This document shows positions 53,789 through 62,534 of a DNA stretch of 64,000 bases, piece by piece. How positions within the stretch are numbered: the stretch's first letter is position 1; the number at the start of each line of letters is the position of its first letter. Under the pieces are notes generated by a model. That model did not search any database, was not told the origin of the DNA, and saw nothing but the letters and a program-made list of their open reading frames with translations. This DNA comes from an uncultured Bacteroidales bacterium (lineage in GTDB: Bacteria > Bacteroidota > Bacteroidia > Bacteroidales > FEN-979), in assembly GCA_903837605.1 (NCBI GenBank), contig CAILVF010000047.1, positions 1-64,000 on the forward strand, given 5' to 3'. The translations under genes were made by a program, and so were the position numbers.

Positions 53789-55045
53789 ATGAACTCACAA
53801 AAAAACGGATGCTTAATTCTTTTAATTATCCTTTTATCGTTTGAGTATTCGAACTCACAGGTAATTGGAGCTCTTCAAAAAGGGATCACCAATTACCAGA
53901 TTGAACAGCTGATTCTCGACACAAGGACAAAAGTAAATTCGATTCTGAAAAAGGAAGTTTACCTTCCTGGGATTGCAGTTGCCATCGTGAGCCGCGACAA
54001 AATATTGATGGCTGAAGGCTTTGGGTACAGGGATAAATTGCGAACAGCAAGAGTTGATACAAACACAATCTTTGGCATACTCTCCGTTTCAAAACCGGTA
54101 ACCGTAACCGGCCTCATGATAGCCGAACAACAGGGTCTTTTAAATTTCGATGTGCCTATAAAGAATTATTTGCCGGGATTCACAATCCAATCAAGATTCG
54201 CCGGTGATCCGATGTCGGAGATCACAATCCGTCATCTCATAAGTATGACCTCAGGCTTGACGCATGATGCTCCTGTTGGAAATAATGCTGATCCTTATTC
54301 TCCTTCCTATGAAAGCCATATTCAAAGCATTTCTCAAACCTGGCTCAGGTTTCGTACAGGTGAACATGCCGAATATTCAAATCTCGGGATTGAACTCGCG
54401 GCGTATTGCCTGGAACAAGTAATCCATAAACCGTTTACAGAATATATACTCTTAAAAATAGTTGAATTTGTAACAGGTAAGAAAAATGAAGGTCCATCTG
54501 ACTGGTTGAACCGGCATGTGACTGCCGTTTCTGTTGGTCCCCGCTTCTTACCTGATAATCTGGAAGGAAATTATAATGGTACAAACGATGATATGAAATT
54601 TCTCATAAAAGACAGCGTTTTCGGCTATGTTTCTGGTACTTCGTTTGTGCCGCTTAAGCCCGTTACTCCTGTTGAATTCGTATCAGGGGTTTACCTGTAT
54701 CGTTTCAATGTTGATGTCAATGGGAAGGCGGTATCGGTGACCAGACCTTATGATGGCATGCAATGGAATATAAGTGAAAGCAAATATGATCAAAAAGGAC
54801 CGGAAAAAGATAGTTGGCGGCAATACGAAGGAACATATATCAGGAAAAGATTTGGCAGGGCAGAGCGGTTTTATATCGTTAAGATGAATAACGGCAGATT
54901 GCATTTTATAGGTGACGGGCAGGATTGTGTTCTTAATGAATTCAAACCGGGAATGTTTTACATTCCTAACGGGGAAGTCGTAAACTTTGGCAGTAAGCCA
55001 TCCACCTACAGAAATATAAAGCTTTATAAAACATCATCATATTAA
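53789..55045 (+). pseudogene. beta-lactamase-fold serine hydrolase with internal deletion
   Basis: 418 residues from ATG 53789 (ATG 53744 is possible; the shorter start gives a good signal peptide). The first half is a normal class C/PBP-like domain: PGIAVAIVSRDKILMAEGFGY, nucleophile SVSK, DVPIKNYLPGF, TIRHLISMTSGLTH, and the YSN motif. Immediately after HKPFTEYI the sequence jumps to LLKIVEFVTGKKNEG, which belongs to the end of such domains. About 130-150 residues, including the KTG-type motif, are missing, though the frame is kept. The C-terminal part is the usual add-on domain. It may be inactive, or may have a different role. A -7 box (TAAATTTG) lies at 53708-53715. Confidence 0.68.
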
Positions 55046-55058
55046 CAAACCAGGTTTC

Positions 55059-56294
55059 ATGAAAGACAGGAAAATAATAGTGACGATTTTTACGGTCTTG
55101 ATTTTGGTTTTTATTTCAATCCAGGCCTCACTTGGTTGTAGTATGTTCAAATTAACCGTGTTCGGCAAAACAATGGTTGGCAATAATGAAGATTACTGGA
55201 ATCCCAATTCCCGAATTTGGTTTGAACAAGGGAAGGTTAATGAATACGGGGCTGTATATGTAGGATATGATGATTTTTGGCCTCAAGGAGGAATGAACCA
55301 GGCAGGCCTTGTATTTGACGGGTTCTCGATGGATTATTTAGCAATTAATGACACCTTGGGGAAAAAGAGCCTCGATGTGAATTTTTTGAAGGATATAATG
55401 AAAAAATGCACCCTTGTTGAGGATGTAAAAAAATATTTAATTCAATATAATTTGCATGGCTTGGAGACATCCATGTTTTTATTCATTGATAAAACAGGAA
55501 AATATCTTGTTGTTGAAGGAGATTCGTTAATTACCGGAAATAATCAATCCTACGTTCTCTCAAACTTTTATCCATCACTGATAAAAGATGAAAATGAAAT
55601 AAACATCCCGATTTATCATAAAGGAAAGAGATTATTGGAAAGTAAAAAGGACACCAGCATCAGTTTTTGCACATCTGTTATGGATACCATGCATCAGGAA
55701 AGAAATTGGGGTGCAGGTACAATGTACACTACGATTTATGATTTAAAGGAAGGTTCAATTTACCTGTACTTCTTCCGGGATTATACTCATGTCATGAAAT
55801 TCAATTTAAATCAGGAACTGAAAAAGAAGAACTACTCTTTGGTCATTCCTGATTTATTTCCTGAGAATAAAAAAGGGCAGGATTTTTTGAATAACTATAA
55901 CGCAATTAATAGTTCCCTGGATTTATATAAAAGTGAAGATATCTTAAGTGATTCAATAAGGTATAATAATGTCACAAGTACACTTTTCAAAAAAGATATT
56001 AAGCTGGTACGCATATTTTCAAACAAGATTAATGAAATTGGAAATTCCTGGATGGAAAAGAATAACTACAGTGCAGCCATCGGTGTTTTTAAGATCAGTG
56101 TAAAAATATCGCCTGATTCCTGGATTGCTTATAGCACTTTGGCCGCTGCCTATTTGAAAAACAAACAAGAGGATTTAGCATTGATTAACTATGAGAAATC
56201 AATAGAATTGAATCCTGACTATCTGGAAGGAAGAAATCAAATAGAGCAATTGAGAAGAATTTTGAAAAAACAAACAGATGCAATCAACCGATAG
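55059..56294 (+). CDS. exported Ntn-hydrolase (C45/C59-like) with C-terminal TPR
   Basis: 411 residues. The signal peptide ends at ASLG, and the next residue is Cys27 in GCSMFKL; an N-terminal Cys is the nucleophile of these Ntn hydrolases. Next come GNNEDYW and a region with MNQAGLVFDGFSM, typical of the choloylglycine hydrolase/acyltransferase superfamily. The C-terminal 70 residues are TPR-like (WIAYSTLAAAYLKNKQEDLALINYEKS). It hydrolyses a linear amide (bile salt, N-acyl-homoserine or peptide bonds in relatives); which one is unknown. It lies 13 bases after the damaged beta-lactamase gene. Confidence 0.8.
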   Translation: MKDRKIIVTIFTVLILVFISIQASLGCSMFKLTVFGKTMVGNNEDYWNPNSRIWFEQGKVNEYGAVYVGYDDFWPQGGMNQAGLVFDGFSMDYLAINDTLGKKSLDVNFLKDIMKKCTLVEDVKKYLIQYNLHGLETSMFLFIDKTGKYLVVEGDSLITGNNQSYVLSNFYPSLIKDENEINIPIYHKGKRLLESKKDTSISFCTSVMDTMHQERNWGAGTMYTTIYDLKEGSIYLYFFRDYTHVMKFNLNQELKKKNYSLVIPDLFPENKKGQDFLNNYNAINSSLDLYKSEDILSDSIRYNNVTSTLFKKDIKLVRIFSNKINEIGNSWMEKNNYSAAIGVFKISVKISPDSWIAYSTLAAAYLKNKQEDLALINYEKSIELNPDYLEGRNQIEQLRRILKKQTDAINR

Positions 56295-56329
56295 CGGTCA
56301 ATTTAAAAAGGAAATAAAAGCAAGAAAAT

Positions 56330-56381
56330 AGTCCACTTACCTGTAACAGGTCGACTCGGGTGTTTCTTTTAGCTCAATTTG
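56330..56381 (+). promoter_or_regulatory. shared exported-protein promoter motif, copy 3
   Basis: AGTCC, four bases, ACCTG, four bases, AGG, one base, CGAC (56352-56355), eighteen bases, then TCAATTTG. The core ACCTG-TAA-CAGGT is a perfect inverted repeat in this copy. The PD40 gene starts at 56410. Confidence 0.65.
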
Positions 56382-56409
56382 CAGCTGATTCACATAAAAA
56401 ACACCCATC

Positions 56410-57843
56410 ATGAAAAAATCAGCAATTACCTTAGTCCTTTTCCTTTTGTTTGGATGTATTGCATCCTCTCAAACAATTCCTCCCGACAGTTTGTACTTTG
56501 GACAAACACCTCCGGGCAGTACGCCCAAGATTTTTGCCCCGGGCATTATTTCCTTACCCGGAAGAGCTGAATATGGCATTTCCATCTCCCCGGCAGGGGA
56601 TGAGATGCTGTTCGCCTTAGGGAACTGGCCGGATAAGAGAACCAAGATCATGAAATATGTAAATAACCACTGGACAGGTCCTGTCACCGTTTCTTTTTCA
56701 ACAACCAGGTCAGCGGAGGAAGCGATTTATTCCCCCGGAGGGCAGAGAGTGTATTATTACGCTTATTACCCACCCAATCCAGTTGGTGGATCCGATTTAT
56801 GCTACAGCGTGAAAAACGGTTCGGTATGGAGCGACCCCATTAACCTTGGAACGCCCCTGAATACGGTCCAGGATGAGTATCACCCCTGTGTTGTTGCAGA
56901 CAGTTCGATTTATTTCGAAAACTCTGCGGGCAAGATCTGTTATTCGAAATTCCAGAATGGAGCTTATACTCCAAGGATTATTTTGCCAGCCCTGTTTAAC
57001 GATCCGAACATGGCTTGGGGTAATCCTTATGTATCGCCTGACGAGAGTTATTTTATATTCAATTCTTCCCGTCCCGGAGGTTTCGGGGGCACCGATTTAT
57101 ATATTGCCTACAAAAAAAATGACGGCTCGTGGACCAATCCAAAGAACCTGGGAAATATTATAAATACCTCCACCAATGAATGCGGAAGTGAAATCACCGA
57201 TGATAATTTGTATATGACTTATGTGTCGAATAATGATATTTATTGGGTGGGATCGGGTTTTATCGATAGCCTTAAACATACCAATTTTATCCCTTATGTT
57301 AAAAACACTATCCCTTCCCAAACGACCGTGTTCAACCAGGTGTTTGTTTACACCATCCCCGACACGACCTTTATCGATGACGATGGCAACAATACCCTCA
57401 CGTACAGTGCCAAACTTCTGAATGGAAACCCTCTGCCCTCATGGCTGTCTTTCGATACCATCACGGCAACGTTTTCAGGCACGCCAACCGCAGTCGAAAT
57501 TCTGAATATCAAAATAACAGCCACTGATACTGCCGGGGCTTCTGTTTCAACAAGCTTAAAAATCACAGTAACAGATCACGTCTCAATTGACCAGGTAAAA
57601 GGCCAGCCTGAAGGTGTTTTGATCTATCCTAATCCGACAAACGGACTGATAAACATATCTTTAAGTTCAATGCCAAATAAAACTGCGAGAGCAGAGATAT
57701 GCAATCTGCAGGGGAAGGTCGTCCTTACAAATACATTCAAAAAGAGCACATGCATCGATCTGACGGATTGCCCGAAGGGGATCTGTATCCTGAAATTGCT
57801 TATTGATGGTGAACTAACGGTCAGAAAAATCTGTATTAAATAG
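56410..57843 (+). CDS. PD40-repeat exported protein, YxGQTPPG family, T9SS domain
   Basis: 477 residues. Signal peptide MKKSAITLVLFLLFGCIASSQ is very like that of the 39530 protein, then DSLYFGQTPPGST and PD40 repeats (ISPAGDEMLFALG, YSPGGQRVYYYA, VSPDESYFIFNSSRPGG, GSEITDDNLYMTY). A cadherin/Ig-like domain follows (IPDTTFIDDDGNN, LNGNPLPSWLSFD, FSGTPTA), with a T9SS tail (IYPNPTNGLINI, CPKGICILKLL). It is nearly a twin of the next gene in its last 200 residues. It uses promoter copy 3. Confidence 0.87.
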   Translation: MKKSAITLVLFLLFGCIASSQTIPPDSLYFGQTPPGSTPKIFAPGIISLPGRAEYGISISPAGDEMLFALGNWPDKRTKIMKYVNNHWTGPVTVSFSTTRSAEEAIYSPGGQRVYYYAYYPPNPVGGSDLCYSVKNGSVWSDPINLGTPLNTVQDEYHPCVVADSSIYFENSAGKICYSKFQNGAYTPRIILPALFNDPNMAWGNPYVSPDESYFIFNSSRPGGFGGTDLYIAYKKNDGSWTNPKNLGNIINTSTNECGSEITDDNLYMTYVSNNDIYWVGSGFIDSLKHTNFIPYVKNTIPSQTTVFNQVFVYTIPDTTFIDDDGNNTLTYSAKLLNGNPLPSWLSFDTITATFSGTPTAVEILNIKITATDTAGASVSTSLKITVTDHVSIDQVKGQPEGVLIYPNPTNGLINISLSSMPNKTARAEICNLQGKVVLTNTFKKSTCIDLTDCPKGICILKLLIDGELTVRKICIK

Positions 57844-57864
57844 GCTGAGAATTTTCCTAAAAAC

Positions 57865-57917
57865 AGTCCGCCAACATGCAGAAGGTCGATTCCGGGTAAT
57901 TTCCATGCTTATTTTGC
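57865..57917 (+). promoter_or_regulatory. shared exported-protein promoter motif, copy 4
   Basis: AGTCC (57865-), four bases, ACATG, four bases, AGG, one base, CGAT (57887-57890), eighteen bases, then TTATTTTG. It aligns with the copy at 37111 in all fixed positions. The PD40 gene starts at 57950. Confidence 0.65.
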
Positions 57918-57949
57918 ATTGAAAAAATAACAATAAAGAAATTTATCCT

Positions 57950-59395
57950 ATGAAAACATCCTTACTGACAACCGTTTTGCTTCTTGTTTTCGGGAGTTTT
58001 ACACTGGCCCAGTCAATCCCTCACGACAGCCTGTACTTCGGGCAGACCCCTCCGGGCAACGTGCCTAAGGTATTTGCGCCGGGAATTGTTTCTTTGCCAA
58101 ACCGGAAAGAAGCTGTAATCACCTTTTCGCCCGACGGGGCCTCGGTGTTTTTCTATATCGAAACATATCCCAATCCGGGAACCCCATATACCATGTTCTC
58201 AACCTATTCAAACAACCACTGGAGCACACCTGATACCATTTCGTTCTCATTTGGCAGGGCTACAGGGGAGCCTTTCTTTGCATTCAACGGCAACCGCCTG
58301 TACATGTTTGCATCAAATGCGGTCAATCATCACGGGATTGTTGATCTCTGCTATTCCGAGAAACAGGGCAACAACTGGAGCAGCCCGGTCAGCCTGGGCA
58401 ATCCGCCGAATTCCGAGGCATACCAGTACCATCCCTGCATTGTAGGAGATTCATCCATCTATTTTTCAAGTGAAATCGGATACATCTGCAGGAGCCAGTA
58501 CAGCAACGGCGCATATCAAAGCAGGGTCATCCTTCCGAATCCCATCAATCATGTAGGAACCCAGACCTGGGGGGACCCCTATGTTTCACCAGGGGAGACT
58601 TATATGATCTTCAAATCGATAAGGGAAGGAGGGTACGGGCAGCATGATCTGTATATTTCATATCGGAAAACGGATGGCAGCTGGACTAATCCCAAGAACC
58701 TGGGGAATGTCATAAATACTCCTAACGATGAAACAGCAGGGGACATCACTCCCGACGGCCTGTATATGACTTACGGGAGTAACAGCGACATGTACTGGGT
58801 GTCGTCGGGTTTTATTGACAGCCTGAGATACACAAATTTCATTCCTTATGTTAAAAACCCTATCCCTTCCCAGACGGCCGTGCTCAACCAATGGTTTGTT
58901 TACACGATCCCCGACACCACCTTTATCGATGATGACGGTAACAATACTCTCACCTACAGTGCCAAACTCCTTAATGGAAATCCATTACCCTCCTGGCTGG
59001 CATTCGATACCCTCACAGCCACCTTTTCGGGGATGCCTCCCTCTCTCGGGAACCTGTATATCAATGTAACAGCGACCGATACAGCCGGGGCATCAGTTTT
59101 AACCACGATGGTCATTCTTGTAAAAGAAACGATTGGGATTTACCAGGCAGGGAGTGAAGGAAAAACTCTCAGGATCTTTCCAAACCCAACACACGGCATG
59201 GTGACGGTTTCATTGGAAAAATCAAAGGACGGGCCTGCAGTCCTCGATGTTTATACCATTGAGGGTGAAAATATTCAGACAAACACCTTTAAACGCAGCA
59301 TAAACCTCGATCTTACAACCAGGCCAAGAGGAATGTATTTTGTAAAAGTAGTGGTTGATAATGAGATACTGGTCTCCAAGATTAACCTTGATTGA
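57950..59395 (+). CDS. PD40-repeat exported protein, YxGQTPPG family, T9SS domain
   Basis: 481 residues. Signal peptide to about residue 21 (FTLA-QSI), DSLYFGQTPPGNV, PD40 repeats (FSPDGASVFFYI, FAFNGNRLYMFA, VSPGETYMIFKSIREGG, ITPDGLYMTYG), cadherin/Ig-like domain (IPDTTFIDDDGNN, PLPSWLAFD), and T9SS tail (IFPNPTHGMVTV, RPRGMYFVKVV). It and its upstream twin share the string ending VKNPIPSQT/VKNTIPSQT and nearly the same Ig domain, so they are a recent tandem duplication. No AraC gene adjoins this pair. Confidence 0.87.
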   Translation: MKTSLLTTVLLLVFGSFTLAQSIPHDSLYFGQTPPGNVPKVFAPGIVSLPNRKEAVITFSPDGASVFFYIETYPNPGTPYTMFSTYSNNHWSTPDTISFSFGRATGEPFFAFNGNRLYMFASNAVNHHGIVDLCYSEKQGNNWSSPVSLGNPPNSEAYQYHPCIVGDSSIYFSSEIGYICRSQYSNGAYQSRVILPNPINHVGTQTWGDPYVSPGETYMIFKSIREGGYGQHDLYISYRKTDGSWTNPKNLGNVINTPNDETAGDITPDGLYMTYGSNSDMYWVSSGFIDSLRYTNFIPYVKNPIPSQTAVLNQWFVYTIPDTTFIDDDGNNTLTYSAKLLNGNPLPSWLAFDTLTATFSGMPPSLGNLYINVTATDTAGASVLTTMVILVKETIGIYQAGSEGKTLRIFPNPTHGMVTVSLEKSKDGPAVLDVYTIEGENIQTNTFKRSINLDLTTRPRGMYFVKVVVDNEILVSKINLD

Positions 59396-59452
59396 GAAAA
59401 ACTGACCTCATGCAAACGATATCATCGGCACTGGTCAATATACTATCCCTGC

Positions 59453-59668
59453 TCAGAACTTTCTTTGGGCATACTTTGACCTTATCTCTTCTTCCCTGCT
59501 TTTATCGGTGACGTATATGATCGTTCTGCCGTCATTAAGGATTATTGGATACTTGCCTGTCAAAGAGCCCGTTGCAGTTTTGGCTTTTGGAACTCTGCGT
59601 GTATGGTTCGAAACGCTCAACCTGTTATCAAAGATATCGTTGGTTGAAACATTGTGAGTTGCTTTCAT
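59453..59668 (-). CDS. small hypothetical protein
   Basis: 71 residues, basic, without signal peptide. It has a compact pattern (TGKYPIILNDGRTIIYVTDKSREEEIRSKYAQR) that looks like a short beta-alpha unit; ILNDGRTIIYV is the strongest part. I do not recognise it. It lies alone between the last PD40 gene and the histidine kinase, reading leftwards. The evidence is the clean frame and amino-acid composition only. Confidence 0.5.
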   Translation of the reverse strand: MKATHNVSTNDIFDNRLSVSNHTRRVPKAKTATGSLTGKYPIILNDGRTIIYVTDKSREEEIRSKYAQRKF

Positions 59669-59807
59669 TTTTTTATTAGTATTGATGGTTTACGGAATGT
59701 TATTATCTTCCATTTACTATTAAACACCATAATCATGGAAATATTCTTAAGGCCCCTCATTCTTAACATATAATTAACATTATAATCATCTAAACATGCA
59801 GTTTGTG

Positions 59808-59837
59808 TTGCAAATGGACTTTTCTTCCCTATATTTG
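59808..59837 (+). promoter_or_regulatory. promoter of the sensor kinase gene
   Basis: TTG (59808-59810), nineteen bases, then TATATTTG (59830-59837). This is the canonical Bacteroidota layout with a proper -33 to -7 distance. It places the start of transcription near 59843 and excludes the ATG at 59796 as a gene start. Confidence 0.65.
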
Positions 59838-59925
59838 ATCTTATATACTGTATTGTTATATCTTACCGGAGTTGCCATTAATCCCGGGGGTGTATCAAGG
59901 TTAAATTACCTGAAGCCTGTTAAAT

Positions 59926-62028
59926 ATGAGACTAAAACTTTCATATTATCTCCTTTTTCTTTCCTGTTTTTATACTGTAATTGCCCCGGGGCAAACCGAT
60001 CGTACCGACAGCATCATGCGGGCAATCTCAGGTATGTCAGACAAAGAACAGGCCGATACCCTGAATGCACTGTCGGTTTTTTACTGCAACCACAATCGGT
60101 TTTACCAGGCCAGAAAAGCAGCAGAGGAAGCCCTGCGCCTTTCTCAAACAAAATCATTGCTTAAGGAAGAAAGCGAGGCAATGAAAAATATTGCCGAGGC
60201 TTACTGGGGGCTGAATGATTTCCAGAATGCTATAGCATGGTATAAGAAGGCGACCAAATTAAACCAGGACCGGCATGATCGAAAGGCTGAGGCATATTGC
60301 CTGAATGCTACAGGAGTCTCTTACAGGCTTTTGAACAACTATAACGAAGCGCTCGAATTTCATCTGAAAAGTTTGACTGTTGCAGAAGAGATAGGAGATA
60401 AGGAAAGGATATCAGCTGCGGTTTATTCACTGGCTCATTTATATCACAATATGCACGATTATAAAAAAGCACTTAAATATTATAAGCGTTCTTTTGAGAT
60501 AGACAGCATCAGTGGTGATCAATATGGGATTGCTCTCAACCTGAATAATATCGGCATATTATACTTGTATGTTGATGCACAGGGTGAGGCTAAGGCCATG
60601 GCTTGTTATAAAAGGGCGCTTGCCATATACCAGAAACTCAATGATAAAAAAGGTGTTGCGAACATGTTTTGTAATATGGCAAACATTTACCTTAAAAAGG
60701 GGGATATCTCCAGGGCGTTAATTTATCAGCGTAAATCGCTCAGGCTTGAAGAGGAATTGAATAACCTGGAAGGAATTGCTTATTCTTATGCAAATATCGC
60801 GGAGATCTACAGGACGTCAGGAGATTATACCAAAGCAATTCAGTATAAAGAAAAAGCAATGGGGATCAGCACTGATATTGAACTTAAAAAAGCGCTTTGC
60901 GACAGCCTGAGAATGATATACACAGAACAAAAAGATTTTCAGAAAGCTCTTTATTATAGTCTTCAGGCAGGCAAATTCAAAGACAGCCTGCTCAATTCTG
61001 AAAGCCAAAGCCAAATGAACGATCTCCAGGCTAAATATGAAACTGAAAAGAAAGAGAACCAGATAGAGATACTCAAAAAAGAGAATGTAATAGAATCCTT
61101 AAAGGTAGGAAAGCAACGAACCTATATTAATTATTTCATACTTATTGTAATCATCCTGATCCTGGCTGTGCTGGTTTTCATATTTAAATACCGCATCCGG
61201 CAGATACGTGAAAAAGAGCTTGAGGTCCTTGTTTCGGAAAGGACCAAAGAACTCCTTGAGGAAATTCAGATCAGGAAAAAGGCCCAGCTGGAGGTAAAAC
61301 AATTTGCCGATGAACTGGAGCAAAAGGTAATCTCCAGGACGGCTGAACTGGAGGCTGCTTACTCCGAGCTTGAATCCTTCTCCTATTCTGTGTCTCATGA
61401 TCTACGTGCACCTGCGAGGAGAATTAAAGGGATGAGCCAGGCTTTGCTTGAAGATTATTCTTCCCTTTTGGATGATACCGGGAAGGATTTCATTGCCCGT
61501 ATTGAGAACTCTTCACAGGAGATGAATCAACTGATTGAGGATATTCTTAACTTATCCAGGATTACACGCAAAGAGTTAATTAAAGAGGGGTTTGATTTAA
61601 GTGAACTTGTTCAGGACGTGTATAAATCAATAAGGGAAACTGATCCGCAACGGGAAGTTGACCTTATAATTCAACCGCAGGTCATGGTGTCGGGCGACCG
61701 GCACCTTCTCAGGATTGTCATCCAGAACCTGCTGGATAATGCATGGAAATATACAGGCAAAACAACAAATCCATCCATTCAGTTCGGCCGCCTCGAACAG
61801 GATGGCAAAGCTGTAATCTTCCTTCGCGATAACGGGATCGGTTTTGATATGAACCTTTATGAAAAGTTGTTCAGACCATTCCAGCGATTACATACTGCGG
61901 AACAATTTTCAGGAACCGGCGTAGGCCTGGCAACGGTAATGCGGATCATACATAAACATGATGGGAAGATATGGGCAGAAAGTGAACCCGGAAAAGGAGC
62001 CACCTTCTTTTTTACCCTTATGAGCTGA
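59926..62028 (+). CDS. TPR sensor histidine kinase
   Basis: 700 residues. Signal peptide or first span (YYLLFLSCFYTVIAPG), about seven TPR motifs to residue 360 (for example ALEFHLKSLTVAEEIGDKE, ALKYYKRSFEIDSISGDQ), one membrane span (about 402-423, YFILIVIILILAVLVFIF), and a coiled coil. HisKA follows with the phospho-acceptor H491 in SVSHDLRAPARR, then HATPase_c with N-box NLLDNAWKY (601-609), DNGIGFD and GTGVGLATV. No response regulator is adjacent. The periplasmic TPR part may sense proteins or peptides. Promoter is at 59808-59837. Confidence 0.92.
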   Translation: MRLKLSYYLLFLSCFYTVIAPGQTDRTDSIMRAISGMSDKEQADTLNALSVFYCNHNRFYQARKAAEEALRLSQTKSLLKEESEAMKNIAEAYWGLNDFQNAIAWYKKATKLNQDRHDRKAEAYCLNATGVSYRLLNNYNEALEFHLKSLTVAEEIGDKERISAAVYSLAHLYHNMHDYKKALKYYKRSFEIDSISGDQYGIALNLNNIGILYLYVDAQGEAKAMACYKRALAIYQKLNDKKGVANMFCNMANIYLKKGDISRALIYQRKSLRLEEELNNLEGIAYSYANIAEIYRTSGDYTKAIQYKEKAMGISTDIELKKALCDSLRMIYTEQKDFQKALYYSLQAGKFKDSLLNSESQSQMNDLQAKYETEKKENQIEILKKENVIESLKVGKQRTYINYFILIVIILILAVLVFIFKYRIRQIREKELEVLVSERTKELLEEIQIRKKAQLEVKQFADELEQKVISRTAELEAAYSELESFSYSVSHDLRAPARRIKGMSQALLEDYSSLLDDTGKDFIARIENSSQEMNQLIEDILNLSRITRKELIKEGFDLSELVQDVYKSIRETDPQREVDLIIQPQVMVSGDRHLLRIVIQNLLDNAWKYTGKTTNPSIQFGRLEQDGKAVIFLRDNGIGFDMNLYEKLFRPFQRLHTAEQFSGTGVGLATVMRIIHKHDGKIWAESEPGKGATFFFTLMS

Positions 62029-62126
62029 ATTATGAAATGGGGATGTTGAAATGAGTTATATCTTTATGCCCATCTGCTTTTTTGAAATCTTCTATCTGAA
62101 TCAGTATCTCACGAAAATTATCACCC

Positions 62127-62534
62127 ATGAAAAAGATTAACCTGAATCCCTGGCTGTTGCTGATTGCAGTGGCTGCTGTGCTTGCCGCCGCCGTTGCATT
62201 TAAATCTTCTGCTCCCCAGGCCCCGAAACTGGTGTATATGCAGTTTTCAACTGTCGAATCGATAATCCCTGCAGGAATAGGCCGCTCGAAAATGATCACG
62301 GTGATGCCCGACGGGACCAAGACCGAAGAAGATCTGCTGAATTTTTACAGCATGGTAGGGATCAATTTCGGGAACATCTCCAGCAATAATATCGCCATTA
62401 CAAGGAAGATCAACGACCTGGTAAGCCAGGGATGGGAATTTGACAAAGTACTGACGGGCACCCAGAGCCCAGCCGAAAACAACGGACAGGGGATTTTCAT
62501 CAGCCGGTATTTCTTTAAACGCAGCCTGGAATAA
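62127..62534 (+). CDS. small anchored protein, function unknown
   Basis: 135 residues. An N-terminal hydrophobic segment (LLLIAVAAVLAAAVAF, about 10-25) is a signal or anchor, followed by about 105 residues with no known motif (VYMQFSTVESIIPAGIGRSKMITVMPDG; QGWEFDKVLTGTQSP; FISRYFFKRSL). The ending QGWExDxVLxG...xYxFKR is like the short DUF4177-type fold, but this is uncertain. Its stop overlaps the next start (TAATG), so the two are coupled. Confidence 0.65.
   Translation: MKKINLNPWLLLIAVAAVLAAAVAFKSSAPQAPKLVYMQFSTVESIIPAGIGRSKMITVMPDGTKTEEDLLNFYSMVGINFGNISSNNIAITRKINDLVSQGWEFDKVLTGTQSPAENNGQGIFISRYFFKRSLE

Noticed and set aside
10376..59395. T9SS machinery genes (por/spr) in the window
   Set aside because: Only cargo proteins with sorting tails are present; none of the machinery subunits was recognised.
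59796..60164. A 122-codon frame before the histidine kinase
   Set aside because: It overlaps a well-spaced promoter (59808-59837) and the start of the kinase, and its product is not protein-like.
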